DNA of 64,000 nt from positions 124,001 through 188,000 of the forward strand of contig MU623380.1 in the NCBI GenBank assembly GCA_025201765.1. Direction: 5' to 3'. The DNA is from Daldinia sp. FL1419. Its lineage: Eukaryota; Ascomycota; Sordariomycetes; Xylariales; Hypoxylaceae. This document shows, piece after piece, positions 58,479-64,000 of the stretch; position 1 is the first letter of the stretch; every line of letters starts with the position of its first letter. The notes beneath the pieces were generated by a model that worked only from the letters and a program-made list of their open reading frames with translations, was not told the origin of the DNA and made no database searches. The translations under genes and the position numbers were made by a program.

Positions 58479-59909
58479 TCATTGTAAGGTAGTCAAAATG
58501 CGCCGTTTTAACTCTGCCTCTATGGATATGATATCGGAAATGGCCCTAGAGTAAGGCTGACGAGATGCCACAACTCTATTCGTCACATCTGATACGCCAT
58601 CCAGCAGGTGGAGTACGTATTGCCCCATCAAGCGTGCGTGCAACGACTTGCTCGCGGCTGGGAGGAAGTTCCCGAATTTGATCTCAACATAGTCGCCTGG
58701 ACAATCTGCGTCTCTATATGTTTCAACTACCCATACAACCACGTCGAAAATTTGTAGCAATCTCATATAACAGCTCACTATCATTAGGCCTGTAGCAGTG
58801 TCGAGTTGGGTAGGGCTGACAGGGCTATCCACATCATCCCAGTCTCTGAGTGTGGTCGACTCGCTCACCCTGTCGGTGATATTTATACGATAACTAATAC
58901 GATCGACATAGCTACCGAGCTCGCTGATGAAAGTTTCTGTTGTTTTGAATAGCCTTTCTGACCAACTGGAATCGATGGGCCCCCCGTCTCGGTGAGACTT
59001 ACTGCGAAGCTTTTTCATCTTCTTCTCCTGCACTGATTTTATGAGAGCAAGGCATTGGTAGAGTTCAAGATGAAGCTTAGATAGCTTCTCGATTGGATCA
59101 TTAAGCGAGTGGTCAAAGGTTGAGCCGCCATTACTGTTCTCATTCTGGTCTATGCGGGGCGCATTTGTTGTTACACTGTGGTCTAGTACTGATGTAGAGA
59201 GATCGGGAAAATTGAATACTGAAGGATCTATATCTCCCAATCCCAGCATAGGTATGCCGTCGAGGGTGTTACTGAGAGGGTCGTTTAGGTAACTGAGCGT
59301 AGAAGCTTGTACCCCAGCACCCGATGTCGTTGCGGCGTCATTGTTTTCTTGTCTTATGGTGCCCATGGCAAAAGGAGAGGGCTGGTTAGAAGCAGGCGTA
59401 GGCCAGGTGAATAGTCCAAGTTCAGATGTAGCCGAATTAGGGAATTGCGTTGAGGCGCTGTCGGACTCGGCCGGCATGCCAGTAGAGCTAGAGGTTGTGC
59501 TGACTCCACCTGTGCTAGGGGTCTTATGTCGAGGTGGCTTCCTCGTTGAAGATGACGCGGTGGTTGAATGAGTACTGCTAGGTGGGGTACGGCCGGCGAT
59601 GGCACGAGAACCTGCCCTGTGCCGGTGCGGATTAAGATCTACCGGCCTACCGATACGCTGAGGCTTCCGTTCAATACAATCGACGTTAGCAGTCAGGCAC
59701 CGGTCGCAAACGCGACCATTCCGAGGTTGTCGAACACAGCGAAGCTTTTGGGTGTGGCAACGAGTGCAAGCAAGCTGCTTTGTTTGTTTACCGGAGCCGT
59801 CGGGGATGGTATCAAGGTCTAGCACATGCTCGTGTCCAACGGTACTAGCAGGTTCGGACCAGTGATTTGTGTCCGAATCCGACATTTTGTGGTGCGGGTG
59901 CGGGTGCAA
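58479..59909 (-). CDS. Zn2Cys6 regulator, AflR-type cluster activator
   Basis: Single-exon 476-residue protein. The zinc cluster CTRCHTQKLRCV then CDRCLTANVDC follows CX2CX6CX9CX2CX6C, the long-loop pattern typical of AflR-like secondary-metabolism regulators. It is followed by a basic linker RKPQRIGRPVDLNPHRHRAG, a long Ser/Thr/Pro-rich region, and an AflR-type C-terminal region with LYQCLALIKSVQEKKMKKLR, SCYMRLLQIFDVVVWVVETY and ISDIISIEAELKRRILTTLQ. The start could be ATG 59909 (MHPHPHHK) or 59885 (MSDSDTN). It lies 2.5 kb from the PKS start and reads away from it, across a transposon-like island; it is the best candidate pathway regulator. That role is inferred from position. Confidence 0.88.
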   Translation of the reverse strand: MHPHPHHKMSDSDTNHWSEPASTVGHEHVLDLDTIPDGSGKQTKQLACTRCHTQKLRCVRQPRNGRVCDRCLTANVDCIERKPQRIGRPVDLNPHRHRAGSRAIAGRTPPSSTHSTTASSSTRKPPRHKTPSTGGVSTTSSSTGMPAESDSASTQFPNSATSELGLFTWPTPASNQPSPFAMGTIRQENNDAATTSGAGVQASTLSYLNDPLSNTLDGIPMLGLGDIDPSVFNFPDLSTSVLDHSVTTNAPRIDQNENSNGGSTFDHSLNDPIEKLSKLHLELYQCLALIKSVQEKKMKKLRSKSHRDGGPIDSSWSERLFKTTETFISELGSYVDRISYRINITDRVSESTTLRDWDDVDSPVSPTQLDTATGLMIVSCYMRLLQIFDVVVWVVETYRDADCPGDYVEIKFGNFLPAASKSLHARLMGQYVLHLLDGVSDVTNRVVASRQPYSRAISDIISIEAELKRRILTTLQ

Positions 59910-60290
59910 GACGAGGCTGAGAACCGAAACAGACCGGATCCGACTTTTTATTTAATAAAAGGTTCCAATTCTGATGTTTTGGTAACGCCAAACGCACCGA
60001 GATATTGTACTGGTAATCGGTTACATACAAAGGAGGTCTAGATCTAAACCTAGTATGGGATGATTTCATGGCACCTGAGTTAAAGAAAACCCGGTGATTG
60101 CAGTTATTTTATTAGTGTCCTTACGTAAGTCATAAAATGTAACATTGTAACTACATGTGCGGTACCTGCGGTAACTTTGTGGCTTACACACATTATGTAC
60201 CTGTTGGCCTATTTCAGCTACCTGCCTTGCATTAGGTACCTTAGGTACATTTTTTACATTACGTACATAGGTACGTTGCCTAAGACATCT

Positions 60291-60440
60291 GTCACACAAC
60301 AATGGTTCAGGGTATTATTGGTTGGATTCAACTTATCCAGGTTGTTGTTCTTGGAATTGTTCTTCAGAGGAGAGGCCTCATCCGGGAGATTACAGGAGGG
60401 GAGAAATTTTCAGGTCACCTTACGCCTCATTAATCCAACA
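60291..60440. mobile_element. Repeat copy related to 55318
   Basis: Begins CACACAACAATGG and shares ordered blocks with the copy at 55318, with fewer transition-type changes. It has no coding capacity I can see and is probably a transposon terminus. Confidence 0.5.
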
Positions 60441-60526
60441 AGATCTCTGGTAGTGATGTGCTGTTAATGGCATATCTTGTTAGGCTCCATATCGGCACTG
60501 AAATAACAAAAATACTGAGGTAATAT

Positions 60527-60744
60527 CCCCCGAGGTGCGACAGTGGCACAGGGGAAGCCCTAAAAACTACTAGTAGTTTGATTGGTCCAAATTGTCATAC
60601 ACGACGAAAATAGCAAAAATGTTATATGCTTGGAACCTCTGGCATAGGCAAATTTAGGACAGAAAGCATGTAGCTACATTTCATCAATTCCTGATTGGAC
60701 ATAATTTTCAGCGCGTTCCACTGTGGCACTCTCGCACCTCGAGG
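60527..60744. mobile_element. MITE-like element with ~25-bp terminal inverted repeats
   Basis: The left end CGAGGTGCGACAGTGGCACA and the reverse complement of the right end (CGAGGTGCGAGAGTGCCACA) match at 18 of 20 bases. The ~170-bp interior has no coding frame, as in non-autonomous DNA elements. I could not identify a convincing target-site duplication. Confidence 0.6.
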
Positions 60745-60807
60745 GTTAAAAGGTTAAATCGACAACAATGGCAACAACGGGCTGGCTGGCTTTAGACCAC
60801 CGAGGCG

Positions 60808-61088
60808 GGCGTCAAAAAAAAAAAAAAAAAAAAAAAAAGCTGGCGTACTCCCTACCAAAGTATACAGATATATCGAATGTACAACCAATATTTAAATAAT
60901 GATAGAAGCCCCTAGGAAACTAATTAAAATTAATATAATAGTAAAGCTAAATAAATACTAATATAGCATGTTCTTTAAGTTTTTTTTACTTTAATATTCA
61001 TATTATAATTATAAGTATAATATTTAATATGAAGTATTAAATATTATGTTATTGTTTCGCAAGGAAGTGCGCCACCTTTTTTGACGCC
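60808..61088. mobile_element. Second MITE-like element with GGCGTCAAAAA ends and expanded poly-A
   Basis: The left end is GGCGTC followed by 25 A, then CTGGCGTACTCCC. The right end is GGAAGTGCGCCACC then TTTTTTGACGCC, whose reverse complement starts GGCGTCAAAAAAGGTGGCGC. The interior is extremely AT-rich. The poly-A appears to be an expansion within the left terminal repeat. Confidence 0.5.
60814..60838. repeat. Poly-A run (25 nt)
   Basis: Uninterrupted adenine run inside the left terminal repeat of the element at 60808. Confidence 0.9.
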
Positions 61089-61237
61089 GGTCTGACCACC
61101 GCGTCGTGGCTGGGTGGATCTAAAAAATGCGATGGAACCATGTTACAGTGCTTACTTCACACAGTTAATTCAATAAAAGGTTTCGTACCTGGGTACCCGG
61201 GTACTTACCTTCTCCCCGTCACATTCGTAGGTAGAAA

Positions 61238-61270
61238 GACGTCAAAAAGGTGGCGCACCCTTGCCGAACT
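61238..61270. repeat. Third copy of the GACGTCAAAAAGGTGGCGCAC terminus
   Basis: Inverted relative to the copy at 61067-61088 and direct relative to the one at 60808. It suggests a second, nested element between 61056 and 61270 that shares its end with the first. Confidence 0.55.
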
Positions 61271-62421
61271 ACACTACAATCCCTAATATTTTATAATAAA
61301 AACTTGATTTAAAATAATAGATTTTATATTTGAATTATTATTGAAAGCATCGTATTTGTATATTTCAGTAAAGGGTACATTAGCATTTTTTGACGTAGTT
61401 CTGGTAGTGTGCATCTTACAAAAGTACTTAGGTACCTACCTACTTATTACATAAAAATCAAGACCTCATTCTTGTAATAATCGTGTACTTCTTTTTGTCT
61501 TCTCATTTTCTCTGCTCTCCTCGAGCATCGTATTTGTTATCCTAGTATCTATCCGAGCCCTTGTCTGACTTAAGCCTTCTAAGCTACCAAGTATTATATT
61601 TATCCGGTACGAGGAGTGAGCTAATGCAAGAGGGGAATTATCAAATAACCAACTAAAGTATCACCAACTTCAATATTTACCTACTAGTTTACCCATGATG
61701 TTCCACCTTGGCGGTCTATGGCCTTAGGAGGTACGCAGTCAGGTAGCCTTTTGCTATGTACTTAGATGAGGTGCTCTTCCATTAGTAGGCTGACTTCCGG
61801 GGAGCGTCCGAATTGGGTACGTTACCATGCGTTTGATCTACCTACCTATTGAGCGCCTTCATGTCTACTCCCGTACGTTACGTACTTTCGGAATAATGCA
61901 AAGCGATTGCGTCTTCTTCACTAATGACTGGGCTGGTGAGCTATTTGCGGCATCGGGGTATCATTCTGCGCTTCACGCTTCACGCTTCACGCTGTCCAAC
62001 ACCGATTCTAATTTGCCTAGCCTAAGTTAGCCTAATGTTGCGGCTGTCTCTACCCTCCTTTTCGGTCTACACCACGTGCGATCCTACCAGGAGGTGACAA
62101 TGTTGATACCACGCTAATGGGAATATACTATCTTGTGAATCGAGTCTCCCCATTCGGACCTAAAAGATAGGATCCAGTCGGAATAATATGACATCGCCGG
62201 CCATATTAGCGGTATGAAAGATGCCGACTAATTCGGATTCCTTCCGCCCCGACGTATTATCGGGGTGGCTTGTCGAGTGTCTTGTCGAGTGTCTTGGAAT
62301 AGAGTTTAAGGGGGTTGATAGCCCTCTTGTTTTGTTCGGGTTTATTGCTCATGTACGCAAGCTTCTAGCTAGCTCAGTGTATTTTCTAGTATTCGCTATC
62401 AATCAGACCTTCAATAACAAC

Positions 62422-64000
62422 ATGTCCAACAATATGCCGTCTTCAGAGCCCATCGCCATCATTGGCAGCGGTTGCCGTCTTCCAGGTAGAGCTACCTCGC
62501 CGCATAAACTCTGGGAGTTGCTATCTAAGCCGCGTGATCTTCTGAGAAAGATTGATCGGTTTCAAGCTGACAGCTTCTATCACCCGGACGGTCGACACCA
62601 TGGTACTGCTAATTCTCGGCAGGCGTATCTTCTCGATGAAGACTACCGGCTTTTCGACGCGGGCTTTTTTGGTATCAGCCCGGTCGAAGCTGAGTTCATA
62701 GATCCATTACAACGGATCATACTCGAGACTGTCTACGAGTCTCTAGAGAGTGCTGGATTACCGATCGAGAAACTCCAAGGATCCGATACTGCTTTCTATG
62801 CTGGTATCATGGCTAGCGATTATAACGACGTTCTCATGCGCGATATCGATACTTTTCCCCAGTACTTTGCCACTTCAACTGCGCGGTCCATCATCTCTAA
62901 CCGGGTTTCCTACTTCTTTGATTGGCATGGACCTTCCATGACGATAGATACGGCTTGCTCATCCAGCATGTCCGCTCTCCATTTAGCAGTCAAAAGTCTA
63001 AGAACAGGCGAATCCAAAATTGCAGTAGCGGCTGGTGGTAATCTATTTCTTGGACCAGGTAAAGCTCCCCTTGTCGTATACAATGGGTTCCTAATTTCTC
63101 TAACTCACATTTAACAGATCTCTTTGTTGCGCTTAGCAAGCTCACTATGTTGTCCTCCAAGGGCAGATCCGCTATGTGGGACGCAGACGTCGACGGCTAC
63201 GGACGCGGCGAGGCTTTCGTATCTGTAGTACTTAAACCACTCAGTGACGCGATACGGGACGGTGATTCTATTGAATGCGTGATTAGGGAAACCGGCGCAA
63301 ATCAAGACGGACGCTCAAAAGGCCTTACTATGCCGAGCGCTATTGCACAGGCAGACTTGATTCGCCAAACTTACCAGAATGCCGGCTTAGATTTGAGGAA
63401 ATCAGAGGATCAGCCACAGTTTTTTGAGGCTCACGGAACCGGGACTAAGGCTGGTGACCCTCAAGAAGCCGAAGCTATCTTTAACGCTTTTTTCGGTAGT
63501 GGTTTCAACGCGTCTAAGCAAGAGAACCCCCTTTACGTTGGCAGCATCAAGACAATTGTGGGGCACACCGAAGGAAGTGCGGGCCTCGCCGGTGTTCTCA
63601 AAACTTCACTGAGTCTCCAGGCGGGAGTCATTGCTCCTAACATGCTTCTGAAAACGCTCAATCCGGCTATAACTCCATTCTATGGACCATTTCAAGTCCC
63701 CACGGAAGCTGTCACATGGCCAGTGTTACCGGAAGGTGTTCCGCGTAGAGCTAGCGTTAACAGCTTCGGTATTTATACACACTTTCCCCCTTGAGGTTGT
63801 AATGTGTATTCGCTAATAGATTTCTAGGTTTCGGGGGGGCAAACGTTCACGCTATCCTCGAGAGCTACTCACCTCCTGATGATATTTCTTATAGGATAGG
63901 TCAAGCGAATATCCGTATAATTACCCCCTTTGTTTTCTCAGCGAGCTCGAACGCATCCTTGCAAAACTTGTTATCTTCCTATAAGGATTATCTGTCAGAG
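62422..64000 (+). CDS. Highly reducing type I polyketide synthase (N-terminal part, truncated by window edge)
   Basis: Three exons visible: 62422-63058, 63118-63768, 63828 to beyond 64000. The start MSNNMPSSEPIAIIGSGCRL fits a typical PKS N-terminus; an in-frame ATG at 62221 would add a 67-residue Val/Leu-rich leader and is less likely. The beta-ketoacyl synthase domain is complete: nucleophile Cys in DTACSSSMSAL, first His in EAHGTGTKAGDPQE, second His in KTIVGHTEGSAGLAG, then RRASVNSFGFGGANVHAIL across the second intron. The blocks around AGGNLFLGPDLFVALSKLTM and MWDADVDGYGRGE resemble fungal HR-PKSs. Following residues (RIITPFVFSASSNASLQNLL) lead into the KS-AT linker. Acyltransferase and later domains lie outside the window. 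It makes a reduced polyketide chain; the product is unknown. Confidence 0.92.

Larger units (their letters stand above)
59910..62421. other. MITE-like island and PKS upstream region
   Basis: About 2.5 kb separating regulator and PKS. It contains the repeat at 60291, a ~214-bp inverted-repeat element at 60527-60744, nested inverted repeats with poly-A at 60808-61270, AT-rich DNA at 60860-61060, and the presumed PKS promoter at 61500-62421. No other gene recognised. Confidence 0.6.

Noticed and set aside
1..64000. CRISPR array, bacterial-type operons, rRNA genes
   Set aside because: Gene structure is clearly eukaryotic (spliceosomal introns); no spaced identical repeats or rRNA-like segments were seen.

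Overview
This window reads as nuclear DNA of a filamentous ascomycete (Pezizomycotina, possibly Sordariomycetes; the class is my inference). Genes lie 0.5 to 4 kb apart on both strands. Introns are short (49 to 90 nt where I could place them) with CTAAC/CTGAC-like branch sites. Families typical of moulds are present: PHO80/PREG-type cyclin, Zn2Cys6 regulators, a DUR3-type transporter, S10 carboxypeptidase, a DUF7918 protein and a highly reducing polyketide synthase. Intergenic DNA is AT-rich and full of TACCTAGGTA/(CCTA)n motifs. I saw no rRNA, convincing tRNA or CRISPR.

Layout. 1-13,800: a TDT/SLAC1-family transporter, a frameshift-riddled pseudogene with two SnoaL-like domains, and a five-exon bicovalent-flavin oxidase with an 8-nt micro-exon. 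13,800-30,800: a thiamine-diphosphate enzyme with a long repeat-rich N-terminal extension, a PHO80-like cyclin, a pepP-type Xaa-Pro peptidase with a possible alternative mitochondrial N-terminus, a DUR3-like urea transporter and a secreted serine carboxypeptidase. 32,000-36,100: one large gene on the minus strand for a secreted, Ser/Thr-repeat, apparently GPI-anchored wall protein of 1244 residues; its GPI signal sits in a separate last exon. 37,300-48,700: a MYND protein, a DUF1349 protein, a Zn2Cys6 regulator (six exons, first intron GC-AG), a DUF7918 protein with two C-terminal SUMO-interaction-like motifs, a PHS1-type 3-hydroxyacyl-CoA dehydratase (also with a GC-AG intron) and an alpha/beta hydrolase.

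49,300-64,000 is an accessory, secondary-metabolism-like stretch: a 2-oxoglutarate/Fe(II) oxygenase, an ACMSD-type amidohydrolase, a possible tiny gene, a flavin oxidase whose 5' end is missing next to a degraded repeat, a candidate small secreted protein, an AflR-type Zn2Cys6 regulator, an island of MITE-like inverted-repeat elements, and the start of a highly reducing PKS that runs off the right edge.

How they may work together: the PKS and the Zn2Cys6 regulator at 58.5-59.9 kb could be one biosynthetic cluster, with the oxygenase, amidohydrolase and flavin oxidase as possible tailoring genes; this is inferred from position only. The other genes look like independent housekeeping or accessory loci. 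I did not find a clearly new multi-gene system. The most distinctive observations are the micro-exon, the hidden GPI exon, the octamer-expansion pseudogene, the start-less flavin oxidase beside a repeat, and the MITE island in front of the PKS. All exon junctions were placed by eye from splice signals, frame continuity and family patterns.
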